Below, piece by piece: positions 54,516 through 64,000 of a stretch of 64,000 bases of DNA. Numbering within the stretch: position 1 is the stretch's first letter; every line of letters starts with the position of its first letter. The position numbers were made by a program, and so were the translations under genes. The stretch is from Pegoplata infirma. Lineage: Eukaryota > Arthropoda > Insecta > Diptera > Anthomyiidae. The stretch covers positions 231,873,462 through 231,937,461 of the forward strand of contig OY992538.1 in NCBI GenBank assembly GCA_963921195.1, written 5' to 3'. The notes beneath the pieces are model-generated. The model had not been told where the DNA came from. It searched no databases and saw only the letters and a list, made by a program, of their open reading frames with translations.

Positions 54516-57500
54516 TTGTTACTGTTTCAATGCTGTAAAAAGTTATATATTTGTCAAAAAACCATTTAATACATACAGAAAAGTTTAAAAATCACCCGTT
54601 GGAGTATAATTTGTGTATCTCTAAAACTATGCTTTAATAAATAAAAGCTTTTTATATTTCTGTGCAGTAAGAGAAAAATTAAAAGCGTGTATACCATAGT
54701 ATTCACACTTTCGAATAGAATTTCGATCGCTATCGACTCCGAATATTAAAACACAGATCTAAGATATTTTTACGATGAAAATATTTTTTTCACGCCTACT
54801 GTTAAAAAGTTAGGAAAATATATAACAAAGAGACGCCTAAATGTATGCTATATTTTTTGTCATATTGACAATCAAATGTTAAGTTAACATATTTTAACAG
54901 CTCGTGTGTGAAAACTTTTTCCAGAAAACGTTTAATGCCACTTTTTGCAAATTTATTAAAGAATCTTTCTCAGACCTAATCATGGAAAATTTTTCTTAAT
55001 TTAGTTCTAAGAAAACCCAACAAATTTTAATAAGGTTTTTTTATGATGTTGATGTTTTTAATTTTTTTAATTGCCTTCATAATTCAATATTTTTTTCTCA
55101 ATTTATTATAACTGCCTCATTGTTAAACTATTGCATTTTGTTTTAGGTTCTTAATTAAATATACCAATTTGTTTTTGTTTTTTTAATATACATATATTTT
55201 TTTGTTTTTATATTTTTTTTGTAAATAATATTTTTTGTTTATTTGGTAATATTTTTTGTTTTTTAGTTAACATTACGACGTGTTTTTATCATGGATATTT
55301 ATGTTTTTTTTTTTTTGCTTATTATTAACATTTTTTTATTATTATTATTATTATTTATATTTTTTTCGAATTTTGAATTCATTATTTTTTTTTTGTAATA
55401 ATATTTATAAACTTAAAATTGGCGTTATTTATATAATATTTTGTTTATATTAGTGTTAATAGTATGAAATTTTTTTTTAAATACAAAAGCTTGATATTTA
55501 TTTTTACATGGTTTATTTGTTTTTAATATTTATGACTAATAGGGAAACCAAAAAAAAAATAATTTATAAATTTAAAATTAATAAGGAGCCCTAAAAATGG
55601 GCAAAAAATTTTTAGAAACATTTTTAAAATTGATGAATTTAACATATAAAATATTTTTTCCTTTAATCCTAAAAGTATGCACTACACCTTTACGCAAAAC
55701 TTTGAAAATAATTTAATTCAGTCATATCGTTACATTTGGTCTTAATTATTTAAATCATGTGCTCTGTTTTTTCAATAATTTTGATTTATAAGAAACCCCC
55801 TTAAGATATGCTTTAAAAATAACACAGAAATACAAAAAAAGTTACTTAAAAACAGGGAGAGTCGTAGATGTATTAAACCTTAATATAGTTAAGATTAAAT
55901 TGGTCCAAAATAATTAAAAAAAATACACATAAAGTGTTTTTCAAGTATTTTGACAAGGATTTACTAAATAAAAATGTGGGCTTAGTTAATTTTAATCACA
56001 TTTTGTTTTTATATATCTACGAATTTTTCTGAATTGTAAATAGTTTTTTTGCAAAATTCGTAAAGTTAACCTTGAGACACGAACCATGCCATCATATATC
56101 AAGTAATAGCGACATATTTTGTCTAAAATATTTGGAAATTTCGTTTTTTATATTTTTAGAATTTTCCAAGCACATTGAAATTGAATTAATCTATCTAAAT
56201 AATTGAACAACAAGTGCAATCTTTTTTTTGCTCAAAAATTGTGGCATATCTTTTCTTTAAAAATCTTAGGCTCCAATAATATGTTTAAAAATTGTAGCAT
56301 ACCTTTTCTTTTAAGTTATTAAAAATGTTGTTGCCTACTTTTAGGCTCCCATAAATTGTAAAGCATATTTTTTTTGGTCTCCCTAATGATAAATATTAAT
56401 TCTATAAAATATTTTACAATAGTTTTAATGGCCATATTTTTAAAATATAATTTATATTTGCCATATTTTGTTGTGTTTTTTTTTTTTGTTATAAAGTAAT
56501 TTTTGTGGTTGTTTATTTTTTTTTTAGATTTTTAATTATGCTCTAATTGGAGTTTTGTTTTATTTTTGTTTTTTTCCATTTCTCAAATAACATTTATACA
56601 TATGACTAGAGGAATACTACTACAAATATGGGTTTGTTATTAAATATATTGAGCATATTTTTAGGGGTTATACTATATACATATAAATTATTGCAAAGGG
56701 GGTTTTATTTTGTTAAAATACAGTAGTTCAATTGTTTTCAAAAAAAAATTGGAAGACATTTTTAAAAGCATTTTAATTTTGAAATTTAGTTTCAATTGTA
56801 GTGAAAATTTTGAAAAATATAGTAGTGATCTACTGCAAATAGTGACGTATCTAAAAAACAGATTTTTGAGGAAATGTGTTAAAAAAAGTTCTTAATTAAA
56901 AATGGGTTTCCGATGAAAAAAATCGGTACAAAAAATATATAATAATGTCATATTCTCTTTTCAAATGGTGAGATTTAAGGATATTAATAAAAATTTTTGC
57001 TTTTCAATTTTTATTTTTGACTTCTAAAAAGTACTGACGGAAGGACCAAATAAGCATGTTTGTTTCTTGGGGCTCTTTAAAATATTTTTGGAAAAAAAAG
57101 CTCCATTCTAGGCGAAGAGGCGTGTTGGTATAAATGAGCGTTATTTTATGTAAGAAAAGTACGAATTAATACCGAAGCCTTTATGAAAACTTGCGTTAGG
57201 GGTTGTCAAAAAAAAAAAAATATTCTGCAAACGCAGAAACAGGTGCCTATTTGGTGGGCAAAAAAAATTGTTTGTATGAATTGTTGAGCTTGTATGATTG
57301 AACGAGTTTTTTTCTCAGTAATTGAAACCAATTGTTTGAAACCATAAAATCCTTTCATTTCACATACGTTAATAATATAGCATACTTTAAGGGTGGTTAT
57401 GGACATATAATAATTTTTTTTCGAGAGAAAAAAATTGTGGAATTTTTTATACTTTATTGTGAAAATCTGTCAAACTCCATATAAAAAAAATATAAATTTC

Positions 57501-57989
57501 ACACTGGCTTTACAAAAGCGTAAAAATTTCGCTGAAGAGATATTCTGTTCACTAGTGAAAAACCGGTTAAATAACCCGGTATTTGTTGCAGCAATACACA
57601 TCAACAGTGTTAGCAAAATTTTTTTAAATTGTACAGACAATTTTAAAAGCGGTGAAATTTGATATTCATCAATAAAATGAAGCATTTATAAGTTGTTGAG
57701 ACTGTAAACATTATTTATATTTGTATTTAAGTTAGTTTTTTAAGATTTACACACTTATTGTTAGGCCAAGAATGGGCAGATTCAATAATCAGAATAATAA
57801 AGAATTAAAAAAAAAAAAAAAAGATCAATAGATAATTTAAAGACATTTTGTGTATGCCGATGCGCAAAACATAACATAACCTACCATATAACTGTCAAAT
57901 TTTCGCTACAAATAAATTGATGTTTTGAAACATTTTTTTTTTCACCGGTGAACAACTTACGGGCCTTTACGTTTTATTCTGTTTTAAAG
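54516..57989. other. Long AT-rich stretch, no gene or intact repeat seen
   Basis: 3.5 kb of A/T-rich DNA. A degraded dispersed repeat lies at 54600-54770, an (ATT)n microsatellite near 55325-55352, and 'AAAATTGTAGCATACCTTTT'-like short repeats at 56230-56370. Frames are short and K/N/F/I-rich. Confidence 0.6.
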
Positions 57990-60410
57990 CACGTTTTCTA
58001 TAAAATTTTTGCAATTTTTTTAAAGCATGATGGGTGATGGTGTACTCTGAGAGCACCTTCCCATCGCGATAAATATACCAAATGTTTCATTTATTTAACA
58101 AAAATACAAAAAAAAATATTTAAAAAAGGTGTATTTTTTCAGATGTTGGTTCAGTTCTTCAAGGGGGAACTTTTTTCCCCCTTGCCCGATTTTGCCCCTT
58201 CACGAACTTAACCTGCCTATGAACATGAGACACATTTGTGCCAAACTTCAGGAGTCTAGCTGTTTTATTTTGGACTGCATTGTGTTATCTACAGACAGAC
58301 GGACGGACGGACAGACGGATATTCACAGAATGTCTTAGAATCGATCATAGATCAATAATATATGGGGCATTCCATGTGAAATCGGACACTTCGAAAAACT
58401 TTTTTTTTTAGATTTTCCCAATTTGTTTACAGTTTTAAGTACCCTTTGAAAACTCCTTCGTAGTAAATTTTCCGATTTTTTTGATGACCCGTTCAAAAGA
58501 TATCGAATTTTGAAAAATTGGTAGTTTGTTCCTTTACTCAAACTTCTTTTAATCATAACTTCTTCAATAATGGTCCAAATTTCAAATTTTTTTTTTTCAA
58601 AATTTTTGTTTTTTTACGTACTTTTTAAAAAAAAATCCCAAAAAATTCTTAAAAGCGCCCTAGTATGCGATTTTTAAGTTTTAAAATTTAAATCTCATTT
58701 TTGAAAATGTTTGTACTCTTTGATTTTTTTGAAATTTTTTTGTGTAAAACTTCTATCAATTCTACAAATTTTTTGCCCAGGAAGATCGTGGGATAACTAT
58801 TATTACTATTTTTAAAATTCTTTGAAAAAATTTTATTGTAATTTTCCAATCTTAAAATCATTTCTAGTGCTCCAATGGTGCGTCATAGAGGGGTCCTTTA
58901 TAAGACCGACCCCCATTAATTTTTACGTCTTAGCATTTCTTTGGAACAAACTTATACCCTATCTCCAATTTCTAAGGGGGCTCCCACACAAAATGACATT
59001 TTTTAACATTTGTTCCAACCGCTCTAACTGCCCTAATAGTGCCCTTAGAGCAACAAAATATATGACCGACCCCCAATATTTTTTTAGTCCAAACATTTTC
59101 TCTGAACACACCTACCCTCTATCTTTAACTGTTAAGGCGGTCCCCATACAATTTTTTTTATTTTTTGTAAATTTGTTTTATTTAATCAGCTTCTACCGGT
59201 CCAATGGTGCGTCCGAGAGGGGTCATTAGTGAGACCGACCCCTATTTATTTTTACCCTACAACATTTTTTCAAAACATCTCTACGCCCTATCTCCACTCC
59301 CTAAGTAGGCTCCCATACAAATAACAGTTGGAGCAAATTTTATAAAAATGTAATTTTGTATGGGAGCCTACTTAGGGAGTGGAGATAGGGCGTAGGTATG
59401 TTTTGAAAAAATATTGTAGGGTAAAAATAAATAGGGGTCGGTCTCACTAATGACCCCTCTCGGACGCACCATTGGACCGGTAGAAGCTGATTAAATAAAA
59501 CAAATTTACAAAAAATAAAAAAAATTGTATGGGGACCGCCTTAACAGTTAAAGATAGAGGGTAGGTGTGTTCAGAGAAAATGTTTGGACTAAAAAAATAT
59601 TGGGGGTCGGTCACATATTTTGTTGCTCTAAGGGCACTATAAGGGCAGTTAGAGCGGTTGGAACAAATGTTAAAAAATTTCGTTTTGTGTGGGAGCCCCC
59701 TTAGAAATTGGAGATAGGGTATTAGTTTGTTCCAAAGAAATGTTAAGACGTAAAAATTAATGGGGGTCGGTCTCATAAAGGACCCCTCTATGACGCACCA
59801 TTGGAGCACTAGAAATGATTTTAAGATTGGAAAATTACAATAAAATGTTTTCAAAAAATTTTAAAAAATAGTAATAATCGTTATCCCACGATCTTCCTGG
59901 GCAAAAAATTTGTAGAATTGATAGAAGTTTTACACAAAAAAATTTCAAAAAATTCAAAGAGTACAAACATTTTCAAAAATGAGATTTAAATTTTAAAACT
60001 TAAAAATAGCATACTAGGGCGCTTTTGAGAATTTTTTGGGATTTTTTTTTAAAAAGTACGTAAAAAAACAAAAATTTTGAAAAAAAAAAATTTGAAATTT
60101 GGACTATTATTGAAGAAGTTATGATTAAAAGAAATTTGAGTAAAGGAACAAACTACTAATTTTTCAAAATTCGATATCTTTTAAACGGGTCATCAAAAAA
60201 ATCTGAAAATTTACCACGAAGAAGTTTTCGAAGGGTACTAAAAACTGTAAACAAATTGGGAAAATCTAAAAAAAAAGTTTTTCAAAGTGTCCGATTTCAC
60301 ATGGAATGCCCCATATATACTTTAGGGGTGCCCGACCGATATTTCGATGCGTTACAAACGGAATGACAAAGTGAGTATACCCCCCATACTGTGGTTGGAG
60401 GGTATAAAAA
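57990..60410 (-). mobile_element. INE-1-like element, type 3, split by a 1.95-kb palindrome
   Basis: The pieces are 57990-58362 and 60314-60410. 'GAGCACCTTCCCATCGCGAT', 'GAACTTTTTTCCCCCTTGCC', 'CTTAACCTGCCTATGAACAT', 'GACGGACGGACGGACAGACG', 'AGAATCGATCATAGATCAAT', then after the insertion 'TATATACTTTAGGGGTGCCC', 'CGATATTTCGATGCGTTACA' and 'GTGGTTGGAGGGTATAAAAA'. Confidence 0.85.
58363..60313. mobile_element. 1.95-kb foldback element, arms ~958 bp, TSD TATA
   Basis: Nearly perfect palindrome centred at 59338: arms 58363-59320 and 59356-60313 around a 35-nt spacer. The ends are TGGGGCATTCCATG and its complement, flanked by TATA (58359-58362, 60314-60317). The inner arms carry family Z units (GACCGACCCCCATTAATTTT, GGGGGCTCCCACACAAAATG). 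Mirror frames of 135 codons (58822-59229 plus, 59447-59854 minus) result from the symmetry and have no known domain. Confidence 0.85.
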
Positions 60411-61589
60411 TTAATTAATATTAGTTTTGGCATGCAGAATTCGAATAATAAAAAATCTTTTGATATTTTAAATTCGTCGAGCGGTTTTCGAGATATCAGC
60501 ATTTCAAATTTGTCAAAAAAAATTTCCAAAAATGCCGGTTTTTCTTACGTTTAAGATTTTTTTTTTTTAAATTTCGAAATTTTTTCCCATTCACTATTTG
60601 ATAGAGATTGGGACAAACTTTCAAACTTAATTTAAGCCAAATCAGGCCGTTTTAACCCATGGTGCTCTTCGATTAAAATTTTAATTTTTTAGTAAACATT
60701 TTCTACAAAACTAAAACTTTGACTCAAATAATTTTAAATAAAAATTTGTGTCGAGCTCTATAAAAGGAAGAAAATCATTGGATATATCAGAAATGATGCC
60801 TTGCAGGAAATGTCTTAACTGTTGTACTCTGATATCCCACACTCAAAATAATACATTAGTAGATTTACTAATTTGTTTTTGCTAATGCTGATTAGCTAAC
60901 TTTTAGCAAATTTTTAGTTGAGATTAGCATGTTAGCAAAAATATCTTGTAAACTTCATTTAGCGCATTAGCAATTTTAAACAAAATTTGAACTAATTCTT
61001 TTTGCTAGATTTAAAATTGAGTTGACCAAATTTTTACAAGCGTTTTTGCTAATATTATCAAAATAAATGGTATTTTTATTTTCAGAAAACTTAAAATGGC
61101 GCTATCTCGGAAACTAAGCCAGATAGAGCAAAATGGATGCCATTTTTGGTTCTCGGGCTCTCCGTAGTATCGCCGGTCCTCTTCATATGTGTGGACCCTA
61201 ATGGGCCCCAACTTTGGATCCAAAAAAGTTAGCATTCCCGAAAATTTTAAAATTCTCATATCTCGGTAAATATTGCCGACACAACAAAAAGTCTAAAAAC
61301 ATTTTTGTAACTCTCAACACGTAGAACAAGACCGCAAAATAGTCAAAAGCTCTGCGAGTAATATTTTTGAAGTTTTCGAGTTTTTTAATTGTCAAGACCC
61401 CAGTTGGCCCCTATTATCACGTATCTCAAAAACTAAGCAAGGTAGAGCGAAACGGACACAAATTTTGGATCAAAAACTATGACGATTTTTAAGGAACCCG
61501 ACTAGGTCTACCCCCTTGGGGTTTGGACATATCGGAACCCAATGGGGTCCTCAAATGTGTATGAACTAAGTTAAAAAAAATAAAAATTT
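60411..61589. other. Degraded repeats, no gene
   Basis: 60430-60530 is related to 44940-45165. CACTCAAAATAATACATTAG near 60841 is a left end of the CACTCAAAA family without a right partner. 61090-61260 and 61418-61560 are a diverged tandem pair (AAACTAAGCCAGATAGAGCA / AAACTAAGCAAGGTAGAGCG). Confidence 0.5.
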
Positions 61590-62113
61590 TCTTGTAAGGA
61601 CGAAGCCTATTGAAATTGAAAAAAATCGGTCTATGTTTAGACCTAGCCCTCATACAAAGGTTCTCTTTAATTTTGGCTCAAAAGACTCTAATAACCGTAT
61701 TGTTATAGATACTTGGCAAGTAAACGTGTTTTGTATTCACCAACCCCCACTCCTAATTTTTAAGGAATCGTACCAGTTTTTATTGTATCCCCCATACAAA
61801 CCACCTTCCCGATATTCACATAAATTTCTTAAATTTCAAAAATATAGAAAATATTTAATTAAAATTTGTTTGTGTGTATTTACCGCGTACTTTATAATCT
61901 GATTATAGTCGGACCATTTTTGGACTTAGGTCCAATATGTATATATCGCCCAATATTCAGTTAAAGCGTTAACGATAACTAAAATTTAGTTTGTGAGTGT
62001 TTTATTTAACAAAAGAAAGATCTAATAGGTCTATGTTTGAACTTGGGTCCCATTTTCCGGGAAACACTGGTGTAGGGTATTATATGGCCGGTCTTGACCG
62101 ACTATAATTTTCC
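61590..62113 (+). mobile_element. INE-1-like element, type 2, 3' half
   Basis: 'AGGACGAAGCCTATTGAAAT', 'GACCTAGCCCTCATACAAAG', 'AAACCACCTTCCCGATATTC', 'GGTCCCATTTTCCGGGAAAC', closing with the CGGTCTTGACCGACTATAA hairpin. The 5' half with the microsatellite is missing. Confidence 0.8.
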
Positions 62114-63302
62114 TAATTGTATTTTTGATGTTTTTATGTTTTAGTGTAGAAAGAGAAAAGTATAAAAAGCTTAATAGCATAATTTATGGCATTAAGAAAA
62201 AATTAAAATCGCACGATCGATATCGACTCCAAGAATTAGACTCCTGTTTTTAAAATTGTTTTCACCACCTCAAAAGCGTATAAAGACTCAAAATTTTTAT
62301 TTTTTTGTATTTGAATTATGGACAGTTTTAAAAATTTCTCTCCACTATAACAATTGAACTACTAAAATAAAATAATATTAAATAATATTATACACAACTT
62401 TTTAATATAATTAACATTTTTTTGTTTTTTGGAATAAACTTTTTAACAAATTTTAACTTAGTTTTTTAATAATAAGTAAATAATTACATGTTTTTTTTTA
62501 ATTTTTTTTCTTTTGTATTTTTTTAATGAAATGGAAGGAATTTGTTGAAATGTATACAAATGATTAAAAAAAATTTATTTGTTATTGAATAATTTAATAT
62601 TATTATTTTTTATTATTTTTTTTTAAATAAAGATTTTGATACACATTCTTTTTTATTTTTACAAAACTTTGTTAACAAAAATCAGTCATTTTTTGATTAT
62701 TTTACTCATTTCTAAAAGTAAAAACCTTAATATAAAAATCATTGTTTTATTATGAAATTTTTTTTGTCGCAAGAATTTTTCTATATTTATACAATTTATG
62801 CTTTCTTATCGATCAAGAGGAACTAAAATTGAGTTTTGTTTACAAAGATTTGGCGGGCTTAAATTAATAATAATAATTTTAGATATTATTTATTTTTATT
62901 TTATTTTTTGGCAAGAATATGAAATAAAATAATTTAAAATTTAACATTATTTGATAATGTTTTTTTATTAAAGACAAAATAAAATATACAAAATTATAAA
63001 AAAAACAGTAGCATAATTTTAGGTATAATTATGAGTTTATAAAAAGAAACAAATTTATTGTTTGAAAAAAGAGAAGTTTATGAAGTTTTAATGAGATGAG
63101 TTTATTTATAATTTATTAATAATAATATGATAGTTTAATAATAGACACAGTAATAGTATATTAATTTAATATTTGTTTTTCTTTTTGTTAGATCTAAATT
63201 TTTTTATAGCATAAGTTTTAGGCTTATAAAGTAGAGAAAACAAAACACTTTTTTTATACTTTTTAAAAAAATACATTATAACTTTGTCTCATTCACTTTT
63301 TT
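62114..63302. other. AT-rich stretch downstream of the Ig gene, no gene seen
   Basis: Mostly A/T homopolymer runs and stop-filled frames. 62150-62290 resembles stretches at 52880-53100 and 54600-54770 (shared 'AGAATTTCGATCGCTATCGA'-like core), so it is a degraded dispersed repeat. The 63180-63300 end may be 3' UTR or downstream flank. Confidence 0.6.
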
Positions 63303-63318
63303 GTTTTATTTATTTATA
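63303..63318 (-). terminator. Candidate poly(A) signal of the Ig-domain gene
   Basis: Overlapping AATAAA motifs on the minus strand (TTTATT repeats on the plus strand) lie about 75 nt after the TAG stop codon. They would give a very short 3' UTR. AATAAA occurs often by chance in DNA this A+T-rich, so more distal sites are possible. Confidence 0.35.
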
Positions 63319-63388
63319 TAACACATTCATTGTTTAGATTTTTTTTTGTGGGAGGGGACTGGGGGGGTTTCCTTGTTGGTAATATTTT

Positions 63389-63940
63389 CTAAATTTTAAA
63401 ACTAAACCATATCACGGCTAAAAGCCAACAACAATTTGTTAAACTGCTGGCCGTTGAGCCAAATACTGGAAAATGTATTTCTTCGGGTTCACTAAGTTCC
63501 TCTTCTTCTTCATCGATGGCATTTGATATTGAACGATAACGCATTGTAAAATTAACTTTTATTATAGTTTCAGCCACGCCACCCGGTGAGGAGACTATAA
63601 AATAAAATGTACGTGGTACACGTTCATGCATGCTGACATAAGTAAGGCGGGCTTCTTTACAAAATGGGGTGGGTAAATCCTATAAAAGAAGTAAATTTAA
63701 AATAAAAGGGTCAGTTATTATTAAGTTTTAATTTCTTTTATGTTTATAGCGAAAAACTTACCGTTACTCCATACGCCAAAACTGTGCTGCCATATTGATT
63801 ACCGGGTGTGTACACACGATCTCCATGTAACCATCTAGCCGCATGTGCTGCTGGATTAGCACAAAATTCTACTGATAAATGTAATGGGGATCCTGGATAG
63901 GCTACTGGTGTAGAATTGCGGGCAACTACAGTGGGAAAAC
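63389..63940 (-). CDS. C-terminal end of an immunoglobulin-superfamily cell-surface protein (two exons, partial gene)
   Basis: Two minus-strand exons, 63940-63762 and 63679-63389, join in one open frame across an 82-bp GT-AG intron. The exons are richer in G+C than the surrounding DNA. The 155-residue product fits the last Ig domain: a strand-B Cys in VEFCANP is followed eleven residues later by a Trp in ARWLHG, and the F/G region reads FYFIVSSPGGVAE. NST and NFT are possible N-glycosylation sites. The F-strand position that normally holds the second Ig Cys is Phe; another Cys lies earlier, in PFCKEA. An acidic linker (DEEEEELSEPEE) is followed by a small-residue patch (GSTASS) and a short hydrophobic tail ending in WFSFKI, as in GPI-anchor signals. 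A single-pass or secreted form is less likely. The upstream exons lie beyond the window. The likely role is cell adhesion or recognition at the surface. I could not assign the exact gene. Confidence 0.85.
63680..63761 (-). other. Intron between the last two coding exons (GT-AG, phase 0)
   Basis: On the minus strand the donor is ACG|GTAAGT (63761-63756) and the acceptor is a pyrimidine-rich run ending TTATAG at 63680. The 82-bp length is typical of short fly introns. The frame is preserved, joining the codons of ..GVT and DLP... Confidence 0.85.
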
Positions 63941-64000
63941 CTGCAATAAAAAATAAGAAAAATGGTTTTAAATTTTTTTTGTCTAATTGAAAATATATTT
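63941..64000 (-). other. 3' end of an upstream intron of the Ig-domain gene
   Basis: The acceptor is TTTTTTATTGCAG, ending at 63941 on the minus strand. The exon begins with two bases that complete a codon started in the previous, unseen exon. The rest of this intron is outside the window. Confidence 0.75.

Noticed and set aside
58822..59854. Mirror-image 135-codon frames in the palindrome as a duplicated gene
   Set aside because: They are the same sequence read from both arms, consist of family Z repeat units, and show no domain, codon bias or start context.
63349..63371. G-run (GGGAGGGGACTGGGGGGG) as a G-quadruplex regulator
   Set aside because: Only three clear G-tracts in a short stretch just downstream of the stop codon; too little to support a structure or function.

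Overview
The window looks like gene-poor nuclear DNA of a dipteran, most likely a calyptrate fly (blowfly, flesh fly or muscid type). Three things point there: very high A+T content, one fly-like gene end with short GT-AG introns, and many copies of an INE-1/DINE-1-like element. Those copies carry the family's hallmarks: a 'CCCATAAAGTATATAT...GATC' block, a central (GTCC)n/(GTCT)n microsatellite and a terminal hairpin. The species assignment is inference. Homologies were recognised by eye, and no search was run.

Only one real gene is visible. The last two coding exons of an immunoglobulin-superfamily cell-surface protein lie on the minus strand at 63389-63940; the gene continues past the right edge. 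Everything to its left (about 63 kb) is intergenic or intronic DNA built from nested transposable elements, many with readable target-site duplications (TSDs).

Layout. 1-4690: an INE-1-like copy split by a 3.15-kb TA-flanked 'CACTCAAAA' element that carries histone H1 relics, and by an hAT-type element; one H1 relic is itself split by a smaller hAT element. 5132-10525: two 1.1-kb foldback elements in opposite orientation with 4-bp TSDs, around INE-1-like and T-rich repeats. 10570-13480: an INE-1-like copy with a 466-bp internal duplication, then a T-rich family called X here. 13581-19122: a 5.5-kb terminal-inverted-repeat element holding a 2.56-kb hAT element, which holds a 688-bp TA-flanked element. 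19126-25610: two inverted copies of family X around an INE-1-like copy; the right copy carries a Penelope-like head-to-head insertion with a degenerate hammerhead-like motif. 26150-31500: ~155-bp tandem-unit DNA, an inverted-repeat element W, a tRNA-derived SINE-like unit and a Harbinger-like element. 32760-37700: hAT-derived minisatellite DNA and INE-1-like fragments. 38478-42590: a four-level nest. 42590-51734: more INE-1-like copies, a nested GC-rich hairpin, a tandem array and a 1.5-kb Harbinger-like element holding SINE-type sequences. 51735-62113: AT-rich DNA, INE-1-like copies and a nearly perfect 1.95-kb palindrome at 58363-60313. 62114-64000: AT-rich DNA and the gene end.

No intact transposase, reverse transcriptase or Rep/helicase gene was recognised, so every mobile element here appears non-autonomous or decayed.
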